Program-made: the position numbers and the translations under genes
Notes under the pieces: generated by a model
The model's database searches: none
The model's input: the letters and a program-made list of their open reading frames with translations, nothing else
What the model was told of the DNA's origin: nothing
Assembly (NCBI GenBank): GCA_022316685.1
Contig: JAKJHU010000082.1
Span: 248,001 to 312,000 of the forward strand
From: Progne subis subis
Lineage: Eukaryota > Chordata > Aves > Passeriformes > Hirundinidae
DNA: 64,000 nt
Reading direction: 5' to 3'
Part shown: piece by piece, positions 49,901-62,420 of the stretch
Numbering within the stretch: the first letter of the stretch is position 1
How the letters are laid out: every line of letters begins with the position of its first letter

Positions 49901-52900
49901 TTCTTTTAAGATATTCTAGGCTCTGGTTATACTGAGCCAGATAACTAAAGAGCAATTGATTATTCAGGGTTCCAATATAAAGATTGAATAAATCTGGGAG
50001 CAGGCACAAGACATGCTGGCTGTGAAGTTCTCAGGTCCAAGCCTCCAAATTTATACCATCTTTTCATTATGGCAGTTTAGGGATATGGGTTTAATTAACT
50101 GACAAGTAGATTGGCTGTTAAACAGGAAGAAACATAACACGGATTTCAGGAGTAGCCCCAATTAGTGACATAACATTTTATACTCCCAGGCCTTCTCAGC
50201 ACAGAAAAGTTTTAGTGGGTTTTTTTTGTATCACTCAGATAAAAATTAATCAGAAATTTGTCATCAAACATGGCTCGTGTTATGTCTGCCCCTGCTCTGG
50301 GTAGATATCATAACCCAACAACCTCACTCAAACAGCTTTAGGCTTTAAAGCTTTATCTGAAGTACGACATGTTCAGAGAACACTAAGGGCTCCCTGCTCT
50401 TAAGTGTCCAAATGATACACAATCTCTGTGCAATATATCCTTAAACCCAAAGTGGGTATAACTTGTACTGTTGAAGATGATTTTTCTTGAGATAATTAAA
50501 ACAGACTGATTTTTTCCACAATTCAGCCAATAGATAAATGTTTCTCAAAAACCCTATATCCCTATTCTCCAAAAATATTTTTGTGCTGGTAAGTAGTGCT
50601 CCCTGTAGAAATTCAGTTAAAAATGGGACATATATCTAGGGTGACAGATTTGAATGTAAATTCAGCTCTCCAAGAAAGTACCCTCCTAAACTTCCTCATA
50701 CGTTTGTGTTTCTATTACAGCTGAAATTTAGCAAAGGTCTATGAAGTGGTCTGAAATCTGCCCCATCATTCTCTTGATGAGAAGGACAATGCAGCAACAC
50801 CACTGGAGGCATGGGGACACAGATACTCAGCATCACACTGTGCTGAGATCTGCCCTAGTGCTCTTGCCTTAAGGTTTGTTTGCACCACTCCTCTGAGGTG
50901 TCAGGTTTGTGCAGGCTATGTCAGCCCCCGTGGCACAATCCAGTGCTGTTGGATGCACAGTAGGGAGAATATTTATCTGTTGAACACCTTTTTTTCTGGA
51001 GGAAGCCTAAGGTTGTGTGATACAGGCTGCTGCTATAATGCCCACACTGGCTCTCCTTTTTCTGACCCCTCTCCAAATTTTAACTCTTACGGTGCTTCTT
51101 GCCTTGAATCATCAGCCAGTTCTCTGACTGCACTGGGTGATTTCTGTGTCAGCAGAGGGCTGGCATGTGAGGATGATAAGGTTATTCCACAGAAGGGCTT
51201 TATAGAAAACACTGATCTCTCCAGCATAGGTTAAGGAAAGAGAAAAATGACAGGAGAATGCAAAAGATAAATAAAATAGAAAACAGCAACTCCTTAGAAA
51301 ACAGGAACTACAATAGACTTCTGCTGTATCCATGATAATAAAGTAGCTGTTGACAGGCTTCTCCTAATGATCCTCTCTGTGCAGTGTCCAGCAGAATTGT
51401 ACTGTGAGGCTCCAGCACGGCACAGCCATGGTAAGCTACAGCATAATCTTGTGACAAGTTGTTCACATGTGTCTCTAGTTTCCTGACAGAGTTTTAGGAG
51501 CCACACACAAACTCTTTCCCTCCAGAATACCTTGTTATGAACTCAAGACCTTCTCTTTTCAGAGAAACCATGAGAAAGTCTGTTTTCTGCCTCTGGTACA
51601 AAAAATTATGACTACCAAATCATGTAACTTGCTCCCTTTGTCTGTCTGCTTTTGCCCCTAAATGTATAGCAATAAAGGGATCAGATTGGGAACCTATAAA
51701 ACTTGATTTAATGGAAGAAGTTTCTCACTCTGTAAAAGGGTCCATTTGCAATGTCCTCAGATAAACTGAATCAGAAATAATGAACTCAGAGGAGAACTTC
51801 CTGGGGTAAGCTCTTGTAAAGTGCACTCCAGGACAAGCTAACGATTTGTTTGCATTGCTGAGGAGAATGAAACAGGATGTTAAAACCTAAAAGGCAGAAT
51901 AAGAACAGACAATCATGAATTCTGATTCTATTCTTGCTGTGATGCAGATTTCTTTAAGTGACCCAAAGAAAAATCATCTACTGCGCTTTATTGCCACAGA
52001 TTTACGAGTGACTCTCCCACCTTGCTGCATCTCTATTATTTAAAAAGATCTTGAGACTCTTAAGGCAAAAGGGCAAATCTAAAAGCATTTTTATGCTAAA
52101 GAAGAAAAGGAGTAGTAATGAAAACCAAAGCTGAGGTTTTGGGAATTTTCTCCTATCCTAATGGATCATGTCTGCTTTAATACCCGTTCAGGGAAGAAGC
52201 AGTTCAGACACAGGGCCACTTCCCTCCTGTTCTCTTTGGTGTCTCTTTTGTTCTCAGAGGCAGACACGCAAGCAAGTCAATTTTGTCCTTTAGATACCCT
52301 GAGAGAGTAACTATGCCTGAAAATTTCTTTCACCATTAGAGACAGAATAGCACTTCGGCCTTAAATAACCTGACCTACATCAAAATCACACACTTCACAA
52401 TCATCACTGAGACCAGTGATACGAACAAAATTTTAAAGATACTAAGATTAGGTTATATAATTAACCCTATGTACCTGTAGAGAAAGTCATCAAACTTCAC
52501 CTGGGTACAGAAAGGGCTAATTCCAGGAACAGCTGTACCAGGTGTTTGCTTCTGCCCGCACTAAGAGCCCAGTTTGCTTAGCTCTGTGGTCAGCATTACC
52601 TTTTCCCAGGCTTCACACCACTGAAATCTCAGCTAAGGAATAAGGTGGGATTTGCCATGCATGAAGGCTGGCACTTTGCTGCGGTTAGATGCTACCTGTC
52701 ACTGCTCCTGGGTCACATGTATCCAACATCAACACTAGCCTAAAGATGATGCTTAAACTTCCCCCATCAAATAAACTACTCCCACCCAAGTATTGCAGTA
52801 CGGAACCTCAACTGCACAAAAAATATTTCAATCTAGACTAACCATTGTGAAGGACCCTAAATCAATGAGGTAGCTGTGGTTAGATCTTCCTTTTAGTAGG

Positions 52901-55900
52901 ATCCCTGAAGAAAGAACCAAGGTTTTTAGATTTAAAAGGGAAAATTATGCCACAGTAGCATACAGTATACCTAATTTTTAGTAGATAAAGTTCATATTGA
53001 TTATGCCAGAAGAAATCATGCAACTTTCCTCATGCACAGTGTTATTAGAGCTGGGAACCATTCCCCTGGCTTGGTTTTAAGTAATTGGGCCATTTCCTGG
53101 GCTGCAGTAAATTTGACCCAGTGCCTGGTAGACGCTGGGAAGGGTCTCTTCTATCACTTTTTAAAGTCTAGCTTTTTACTCTTTCAATCACCTTCATTCC
53201 CTGCTTGTCTGCCCTTCAGGAAAAGGTTGTTTCCCTCCTTTTTGGAGAGTCCTACCACTCAAGTCACATTATTTAAATAAATGTTGCATAAAATCAGGAA
53301 CAAATCAGGCAAGACTTTTACACTGCTAGGGAAAGAGAGATTTGCTTATGCCACAGACAAACCAAGACCACATCATAGGCTAAAGTCTGAATTTGTCACA
53401 TAAGCCTGAGGAATTGCACATTTGGTTTGTTTTCATGTTATCGTCAGGAGAAGAGCACTGATCTTAAACTGCTCCTATATTTCACTTGAGCAGCTGAAGG
53501 TAGAAATAAAAACAACCTAACTTTTCATAATGGATGCTATAAACAAGGCTATAAAAGGCTAGAAAAGTAAGAAAACATAAAGAAAAAAGTAAAAAAAGTT
53601 ATTAAGGCATTGAAATATTAGTAATAGGCAATAATAATCTTAAAGAAAAGAATTATCCATGTCCAAGATTCCTGCAGGATATCACTCTGAGAAAGACAAG
53701 AAGGAGGTGTAGGTATGGTGCTTGCTACAGAACCATAGGATGAAAAGCAGTGGAAGTGATGCAAAGATCAGGGCTCAAAGAGTCACTTGTATCAGAGAGT
53801 ACACTCAGGCTCCTAAAGAAACAGCAGAACAATTCCCAGTTTCCAGATCAGAACTGAAAATTTTCATCTACAGGGGGGTAAATCCCTCATAGCAGTACCA
53901 GATATTAGTGCTAGCAGAGCAAATTGCAATTCTTGTTCTTGATTTTTCACTGTCCTCTAAATATACTCTTCCTGTTCCCTGCCAGTCCTTCAGCTGCCCC
54001 ACAGCCACAGTGACTTTTGGCTGTCAGCAAATCAGTCAGTGTGGGAAGAAAAAAGGAATGTTATTTCTTCTGATCCATTTTCTTGTTTGAGTTGAGACTT
54101 TTTCAAATAATTTGACTTTGACAAAAGGATGCTGTGTACTCAGAACTGTAAAGTGGTTTAGTAAAGACAGAAAAGAAGGTCTTGCCCTTTCTGAAGGAAG
54201 AGGTTAGAGCAGTGTTCCCTTCCGCTTGCGCTTTGATGAGAAGAAAGGAAGTAGTCTTAGCAAACCAGAGCAGGAAACTCTTCATATTCTCTTAACAAGA
54301 ACAATCCTGAATGGCTTATGACACCAAAATCACTGTATATTTTACTGAAATAAATCACAGAATATTGTAAAACAGCTTTATAATGCTTTGCAAATGTAGA
54401 GGTTCAGACTATTGTTACTGGCTAAAATGTATTAGCCTAAGCAGACTTCTTAACAGTTTCAGAGAAAGTATATAGAGTTAAATATTTACTTTATAGAGCC
54501 CCTTTTCCTTGAAATATAGAAACTTCAAAAATTAATGTTTTGACTAGAATAGTTTGGGTTTCTATGTTGATCAATTACTATTTCACAGATTGAAATAGTG
54601 CGCTGAATCTTATTAACAAAGTGACTTTCCACACCATTCATTTAAAATTGTTTCAGGTGATCAAAACAAATGTAATAAATTATAAGCTTTGTCAAAAGCT
54701 GTATCTTGAAATTTTGTTTCATATAACCACTGAAAGTTTATCTTTTTGTCTGACACATGATAGTTTATCAGAATCTTTACCACACTAATCTTTAGCACAC
54801 TATTACTAAATCTTAGCATTTTCATGAGGTGGAAAATTTGTTGCTGCTTTTGAGGAGCTCCAATTCTCTTACTATTAAAAGAGAAATAACATAATATTGC
54901 AGTAAGTATTAATGGCAGCTATGGGTATGATTTCAGTAGTTTAAATCAGGTGTTCCACCAAAAAGGAAGAAGAATCTTATCCTAAGTTATTAATGGTTAT
55001 TGATTAAGCCATCAAATTATCCCAGGCAAAAATAAAAATGTTTGAAAACAATTGCAATTTTTTATTATTTTAACAGCTTAAATATGAAATACAGTTCGTG
55101 GTCTGAATGTATTGTGAGCCTAAGTGAGCAGTTTTGCCTTAATTCCTTCTCTTTCCAATTTGAGACGGGGAGACAGAGGTGCAAAGGCAACAAGACTATT
55201 GTTGGTCTCAGCTGCCTTGGGGGCAGATGAACCCCACAGTCGCAGGGCTGTGGCAAAGCTTAGGCAGGGCTTGTTCCAGATACCTGAACGGCTTTGCAGG
55301 CCCTCAGATGTGGCAGCTGCAGCATGATTAACATGAGATTCAGGTGAGGACTGAGGACTGAGGGGAGTGGATTCCCAGCAATACCAAGACTTTTAGAAAA
55401 AAACCCTCAAAACTGCTTTTAGACTGTTTTTAGAGAGTATCAAAAACACTGAGTGTGAATGAATGAAGATAAGGGGCAGAAGTAATACAAATAACACACC
55501 AAAACATTTATGTTGACCTATAAAAAAGAACCTTGTATAAATATGAAGTAAGGGATTAAAATATTTTTTTTTAGCACAGCTACAGAGAAATGGTGATTTT
55601 TAAGAAAGCAGTACTCCATGGTTATTTACAGCCTCTATGGCATTTGCTCTTGTCTGGAAAGAACTAAATTTACAAATGACATTTGCATTTGCTTACTCTG
55701 AAACTTTAATCTAAAAGTGCTGCACCGATACTGCATAACAAAAAATCAACCCATGCAAACACCAGCTAGACAAGAAACAACCTATACTTTCCCAAGTATA
55801 TGGGATTAGTGCAATGCCAACCAGCTTATCACACCTCCAATAATTATCAATATTGTAAACTTACCAAATTTTGTTTTTAGGGTTAGTGCGGCTTCATTCT

Positions 55901-56876
55901 GCATGCTGTCATCAAAGTAAAGATTGGATCTTTACCCCACTCATAATCTAACAGCTGGATTTGCTTCGAGTACTGTTTACACTAAACAGCCCTACCATGC
56001 ATAAGATGTCCAAATTTTGCAAATAAGCAGAGATCATATTGGCAAACACGGTGATAATGGAGAAAGTGAGACCACATGAAGGAGTGGAGAAGAAACACAA
56101 TCTATGTTAAAGCATTTTTTCCTAATTATAGTTTCCTTCACTTCATACTTTAAGTGGAAAAAAGAACAGTGTAAATAGAAAATCAACATGGAAGGGTAAT
56201 GAACAACTTTACAAAAACAGACAAGCAAGAGAAAAAGAAGCACTTCATGTGTAAAGCAGAGAACAGAGAACAAAAGTGGTGTAAGAAGCAGGTAAAAAGA
56301 ATGAGAAGTATGAGATTATGAAGGGTAGAAAACAGAGAAGGGTAATATTTAAGCAAACACCCATAGAGGTATGGCTCAGAGGTTTGGACTTTTGGATTTA
56401 TTTTCCTCCCACATTTACCTCTGGTGTATAACAGGATGAATCAAGTAAATTACTGAAATTGCTGGCAAGATACATCCAATGTGAAGAGCACAGGACTGGG
56501 CCATGAGTTGTAAAAGAAATCTGAGGCAGGGACTAAAAAGAGATAGCTGGAGTTGTTTAATATCTAGATAGTTTTCTTAAGGCTGGAGAACAAGGGAAAC
56601 AATTAAAATAAGTGAAGACAAAAGATAAAGAAGACAATCTTTCACACTGAATAGACAAACTGTATCCAATACTTCTTCAGGTGATGAAAATGCAAAGCCC
56701 GTTAAGTCCTGTCCATTTTATCCTTGGACTTGATTCATTAACAACTCTGGATTTACACCTCATTTTATACCATCAATCTTTTAGCAGTTTATTTCCTATG
56801 CAATCAGCGAGACAAGTAAGACTCTTTCTTGAGCTGAACTTCTGACTGTGTTGTCTGTCAGCTGGTGTGATTTTAC
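43924..56876 (-). other. CLSTN2: CLSTN2 intron of about 13 kb
   Basis: The intron is flanked by a GTAAAA donor and a TTGCAG acceptor. I read it on both strands and found no further calsyntenin exon. The exons on either side join directly in phase and protein sequence. It contains an AT-rich purine-pyrimidine block (44,278-44,395), a T-rich run (45,259-45,307) and an A17 run (45,632-45,648). No LINE 3' end or LTR was recognised. Confidence 0.8.
44278..44395 (+). repeat. AT-rich GAATATA/TATAGA low-complexity block
   Basis: Variable TATATATAGA and GAGAATATATTTATA units, self-complementary in places, inside the 13-kb CLSTN2 intron. Confidence 0.85.
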
Positions 56877-57039
56877 CTTGCCAGCAAGCCCCCACTGTGA
56901 GCTGCATAGCGATATGAGAGGGGTGGATGGGCCAGTCGTTGGTCACCAGGTACGGCTCGTAGGTTGTTCCGTCCATGTACAGCGTCACCACAGGGAACTC
57001 CACATTGACCACATAGTAGTGCCACTCCTTGTCACAGAT
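56877..57039 (-). CDS. CLSTN2: CLSTN2 exon: LNS domain core
   Basis: The 163-bp exon follows CTCCCAG (acceptor at 57040-57041) and ends CAAG|GTAAAA. It starts in phase 0 with ICDKEWHYYVVNVEFPVV, continues TLYMDGTTYEPYLVTNDWPI and HPSHIAMQLTVGACWQ, and ends with one base of the next glycine codon. This belongs to the LNS (laminin G-like) domain that precedes the membrane-proximal module. It is the most 5' CLSTN2 exon that I can find in the window. The exon before it was not found between 57,040 and 64,000, so it presumably lies beyond the right edge. Confidence 0.95.
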
Positions 57040-60000
57040 CTGGGAGACACGACAAAGTATTAGTTAGCTTTTATGGCGACTGATTTTTAGATCCCACATG
57101 GTTTTAAAATTGTGTTGCTTCCAAATTTCACTTACAGGAAATAATGTTATTGCAATTTCTACATCTCTAACATTAATGAAAGCCAAAACAGTGTTGATAA
57201 AATACTCTTGGCGTATTTGCAAAATATATGTGATAAATAGAGGCTTCTTAAAACACACTCTGAAAACAAGACAGGGATAGAAAATAGAAAAATCAAACAA
57301 TTTGGTATTTGATCTGTGTTTTTATATTTGCTAATAGATAATATTAGTTTCTTATTGTTATCTACTTATTTCTTATCTACTGTAATTCTTATCTACTGTT
57401 GAAAACATAACATTTTATGCAAGATACACATAGGATGTATTGGAATAGTTACTGGGGATCCCTATTAGGTTCAGATTAAGAAAATATACAGCCCTTTAGT
57501 CACTGGATTGATGAGGTATTACCATTGATTGCCATTATTAAATTATCCCATCAGTACTTAGAAGGTCCTGTGCAACCTGCCAGGACCTCAACAGTGCTAA
57601 AAGGACCTGGTCTGTGCTCTGTGTAACATAGAGGGACCAGCAGTCTACAGGTTTGGGCAGTGAACTCACCTCTTCTCCACCCTTCATCTTATGGTCTTGA
57701 GCTTTTTGCTGGATGGTGGGAAAATGAGGACCTTTAGGATTTCCCTGATACCGACCAGCTTTGAAAAGCAACGGCCACAGTTACAACATACTTTCAGGAT
57801 GACAACATTAGTGTCAAATCGCACATGAACTTCTGAGCTGGACAACCAGGGATTACTGCAGGATGGCCAAATTCAGCTTTCATTCACAAATGTACAGCTG
57901 GATGAACCCATGACTCTAGAGACAGAAGTCTGGTGTGCAAATATCAATGTCTGCCCAATTATTTTTTTCTGTTGTTGTATTTTTCAGATTTAAAAGTTCA
58001 AAGGAATAAATCACAGCAAACTGGTAGGATGAGTGGGCTGTTTGAAAAACAAAACAATAGTTACAACAATGGTACTTGCAGTTCTGGAGAGATCCTTGTT
58101 TTGATGTATTAAGAAATTGAAGTGCTTGAATGCAGATATCCTTGCTTTTTCACAGAAGCAAGCAGAAAGTGATGTTTAAACATAACACTTTGTCCTTGGC
58201 CAGGTTAAGTGCTATCTAGTGCAATATCTGCCCTTTGAAAGCAAAAGCTAATGTTTTGTTCCAGAAGACCTTTCAACAAGTACTTAATCACTTCTATTTC
58301 AAACAGATACATTTATTACTGCAGACATCTAGCTCCACAGCAAGAGATAAATGCAGCAAGGGGCTGCTGGAAGGAGCTTTCCTTTTGTAAGCAGCAGACA
58401 GCACAAATGTTTTCTGAAGGTTAAATGAACGGAAACCAAAATTGGAAGTAAATAAATTGGAAGATTGAAAATTTTACTGAACAAACACCAGCCAGCAACA
58501 GTATTACACAACTCTGCTTTCCAAGGAAAAGCAGCTTGCTAAGCCCCTGACCTGCTCATTAGCATGTGATAACTACATGCTAATAAATAAATAACTGACA
58601 TTTCATAAAAGACAAAACCTGGTTTTGAGAGACCTTGCATGGCCAAACCTACAAGATGAATACCTAGCACTGTGTGGAGAACTATTCCACACTATTACTA
58701 TTTTGCAACCCTGAACTACATCACACAGGATGCCCCAGGTGCACCCCAATGAGTGAGTAATCCTCATGTTTAACTAAAGCAAGGGTACTTTGACAGAGCA
58801 TACCCAAACATTTTGGGGCATTACACACACAAAGAACATGATAATGTGTAGCCAGTGTAATTACTCCATTAGGCAGCTATATTTTTCAAAGAAAATGCTT
58901 CCTGGAAACCCAACATTTCATAAATTCCACAATTTGAAACTCCTGCAACTGGGCTAAAGTGCTTTCAAGAAAAATGCAGATGTCCAACTGTGGAGGGATG
59001 TCCACACAAACTATTCAGTAACTTTTATTTTTTCCTATACATTCTGAAACATAAGATAATGCAAGCTCAGACAGCTTGGTGATGTCCTTGAACCCTAACT
59101 TACTTGCATTTTCTTAAATTTCAACACATAAACACATCAAGTATTGCTTTGAAGGGAATTTACACACTTAAAGTCTCAGCTCGGTTGTTCCTGAGATTTC
59201 AACAACACTTGTTGGTCATCTCTTAATTGTCACTCGATTTCAATTCAGCTTGGGGACACAGATATATGTGTATTCCTGCAAATCATCTTTCAGTATCTAT
59301 ACTGGGCCTCAGTATAAAAACAAATGTTCTACAAGGAAGCAAAAAAATTACTTCCAAACTCTGAAATACATCCCAGTCATTCAGCAGCGGGTAGTACTTC
59401 ATGGCTGGCCATTTCCCAAGCAACAAAATAATGAAATAAATAAATCTGGTGTGTAATTTGTTATGCTGTTGTTTCAGACACCTTCTTAACACAGGAAGCC
59501 AATTTTTTCCCTCCATATATTCCACTGTAGCAATGGAATGAAATATGAAGCAGTGAAACCAGGAAAAGAAAATTATAAAATGTACCACACTGGCAAATTA
59601 ATTTTAATACTGTTGAGTTGGAAATTTATTTTTAAAACCTAGTTTATAAAGCTATTGTAATGAGATAAAATTCCAGATGAGTAAGCTGGGCTTTCCAAAA
59701 CTGCTGGATGGCTTGGTCTAATCACTCTATCACGCCAGTCTGCCTCTAAAAAGCATAAATCAAATCACAGTGAATTAAACAGCCTGAAGTCCTAGTGCTG
59801 ATTACAAGCCATTGCATTGGAATATGCTTTTATGAAACAGCTGAAAACAGCCTCCATATAAATCTTATGGAACAAATGTCTTAGGCCCATGGCATCTTCT
59901 AATGAAAAACGTCAGATTTTTGTGCTTTATATTGGAACGCTCAGGAAAAGACTAAAACCAGAGTTCTTGGTCTGAGAAGCATGTGGTGCTTAGAAACCAG

Positions 60001-60728
60001 ACTTTGGTGGTCTGCGAAATGCCCATTTTTCAGCTTTGTCCATACAGGCCTGGCATACACCTGGAAGAATCTGCAATTTCCAACTCTTGGAACCTCCCTT
60101 CGGTGTGCTGGGTGATTAGGATCAACCACCTGCTTGGCTGAACACACCAAGGCAGCCTGTGCTCCCCATGTGCCCAGTGAAGAACAGTCCATGCTCACCA
60201 CGAGCCTCTGCTGAGCTCCCTGCATGTCCCTCTGGTGCCCTTCAGCAGCCTGGGGAACTACAGCAGAAAAGAGCTCTGCACATCCCCTCGGTGCTGCTCA
60301 GAGCACACCTGAGAGTGTTCCCTTCAGAATTCAGAAAGGCCTTTGTGTCTTCTGTCTTCTGCTTCCTGGGACTTTGCTAAGGAAGTGCTCTCAGAACACA
60401 CTCAAACATCCTCAACAAAAGCAGGAAGAAGGAAAGGAAAGCAAAGAAAGCACTCTGCTCACTGCAAAGAGCACCACTTACTGCAGCCCTGAGACAAAGA
60501 TCCTTATGCCTGAGTGGTCTGTACCACTCATTTAGTTGACAAAAGTGGTCTGACTGAACCACTTGTTTGAAGAAAGCATCTTAATCCAAATTTAAAACAC
60601 AGAGCATGTCACTGTAGTCACTTCTCGATGCCTTTTGTAGCATCTTAACATGCTCTGGATCCATCACCCCCATCCTTAGCCATCATTTATTAGAGCACAT
60701 CTAAAACTAGGCCTGCTTTGTGCCTCTG
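57040..60728 (-). other. CLSTN2: CLSTN2 intron (part), no recognised feature
   Basis: This is sequence upstream of the most 5' exon found. Its size and the uninterrupted gene orientation suggest it is the 3' part of a large intron. The only coding-looking stretch is an unrecognised minus-strand frame ending at a GTGAGT (about 57,670-57,770). No conserved calsyntenin sequence was seen. Confidence 0.55.
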
Positions 60729-61311
60729 TGTTGGGGAGGATGAAGTCAGAAAGCCCTATAAATATGATTGCTTAGATTCTGAGAATGTGAAACCTGTAAG
60801 TGAGATAGAATTGAAAGTTTTGATGTTTAAGATGTCCTAGCTACAGGATGTCTAGGAAAACAGTTATGTGACCAGCTGAAGGTCACCTGCAACCAGACCC
60901 AGAGGTCAAATGGAACGTTCTGTCTCACCCCCAATGTACGGTTCATCCCACACATGTAACCCTCCCCTGAAGTATCAAGTATCTGTAGCCCCATTGGCAC
61001 AAGTCCTGTTCCAGCCCACCTTGAAGCCCCTTATCAGGGGGCTTCAAGGGTGGGCCGGCCTCTTGGCCCTCTTCCTCTTTGCCCCCTCCCCTTGCCTCTT
61101 GCCTCTCTGCTCTTGGAATTTCCTCTCCTTATCTCTCCCTTCCCCCACCTTCCTAGGCCTTGCCACGAGCTGCAGTCTGGCAGCTCAGAGCAAGGCCTCA
61201 TATCCCTTACAATAAACCTCATCTTCTAAAATCCAACTTCAGAGATCTCTCGTCTACATTCATACACACTGTCTGGGAGTCCACAGCAACAGCGGAGGAA
61301 GTATTTCTACA
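60729..61311 (+). repeat. 5' LTR of the endogenous retrovirus
   Basis: The segment begins TGTTGGGGAGGATG and ends TTTCTACA, three bases before a primer binding site, giving about 583 bp. AATAAA is at 61,211-61,216. A perfect 12-bp inverted repeat with a 7-nt loop lies at 61,019-61,049 and a long pyrimidine-rich tract at about 61,060-61,160. The start is placed by the TGTTGGGG motif and could be two bases earlier. No second LTR is available in the window to confirm the ends. Confidence 0.8.
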
Positions 61312-61314
61312 AAT

Positions 61315-61332
61315 TGGAGCCCAACATGGGGC
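61315..61332 (+). promoter_or_regulatory. Retroviral primer binding site, tRNA-Lys type
   Basis: TGGAGCCCAACATGGGGC differs at two positions from the tRNA-Lys(1,2) complement used by betaretroviruses such as Mason-Pfizer monkey virus (TGGCGCCCAACGTGGGGC). It sits directly after the LTR end, as expected. Confidence 0.8.
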
Positions 61333-61853
61333 ACGCCAGACCCAGCCTTTCAAGCTGTGAGAGCCTTCCCCATGGACAGGAACTAAATTACCAGTTGTAC
61401 TCTAATCGGTGTCCTGAGCACAGCATATCTTTGCTGGGCAGCGTGAGGCTGGAGCTCTTTAAAGTTGCCAAGGGCAAAACTTTGAGCATGAGGATTGTTA
61501 CTAAGTAGCGATCACTTCGAGCTCTGAGGAGGTTTTGTCGGGCATCCCTCGAGCACAGACGGCTGCTGCTGAGCGGCGGCCACTGGGGCTCACGGAGGGA
61601 ACTTTGCCGTGGTAATTTCCACGTGCATTGAGCGCACGTGGGCACTGCTTTGCACTGTCTGCACTGAAGCTCTGAGTGGAGGTTGGAGTCCCCGAGCACG
61701 GAAGAGCTGTTCCTGAAGCCTGAAGCCGGAGCTCTGATGGGGACCCCGTGCAGTGTCTTGAGAGCCGACTGGAGTGTCTGGCCAACCCCCACGTCGGATC
61801 TCGAGTGACGACCTGCTTCTGCGACATCAAGGTGAGCTACACTGGTGTAAAAA

Positions 61854-62420
61854 ATGGGACATTCCCACTCTATCATTGGCTGAGATCTCTACAAACAATT
61901 TAAGCATCTTTTATGCTGCAATCACAGTACTTTACATAAGCAAGAGCTAAAAGACCTTTTAGAATGGACACTAGTTAACTTTCCTAATGCTGACCGTTCA
62001 GCTGTCTTTACCAGAGACTTTTGGGACTCAGTTGCAAATAGACTCTTTAATGATATTTCACGTAAGAATTTCACTGTTGCTGAGCTTGTTCCAGCATGTA
62101 GGGCTCTCGTTGAGCTCTTTGCTGCAAAAAACGCTGCTGCAGCCGCTGCACCTAGTCACGCTGGTCGTGGAGATCTCCTCAGTGTGGCCACGGGTCTGCA
62201 GCAGAAACCGCCCCCCTTCCCCCCGCCGCGCCACGTGGTTTTGGCATCCACAGCCCCGCCGAGCGCCGCGGCCCCATCCCCCACCCTCGTGGTTGCGGCA
62301 CTCGTTCCCTCAGCCCCAACCCCTCCACCAGACCCTGCGGCCCCTCCCACCGCGCCCTCGGTCCCGCTCACCCTGCAATCCCGGTTACCGGGGCTCCCTC
62401 CCCTCGCTCCAGTGTCATAA
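61854..62420 (+). pseudogene. gag: Retroviral gag, matrix part (broken)
   Basis: The ATG at 61,854 opens with MGHSHS, a glycine at position 2 followed by a serine-containing myristoylation-type context as in retroviral matrix proteins. A TGA at codon 10 (61,881-61,883) interrupts it. The same frame then continues with a helical, matrix-like stretch (LKDLLEWTLVNFPNADRSAV, later FTVAELVPACRALVELF) and passes into an Ala/Pro-rich segment that ends in TAA at 62,418-62,420. Matrix binds the plasma membrane and directs assembly. The early stop would prevent translation of this copy from the normal start. The candidate splice donor just upstream at 61,831 fits a retroviral leader. Confidence 0.75.
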
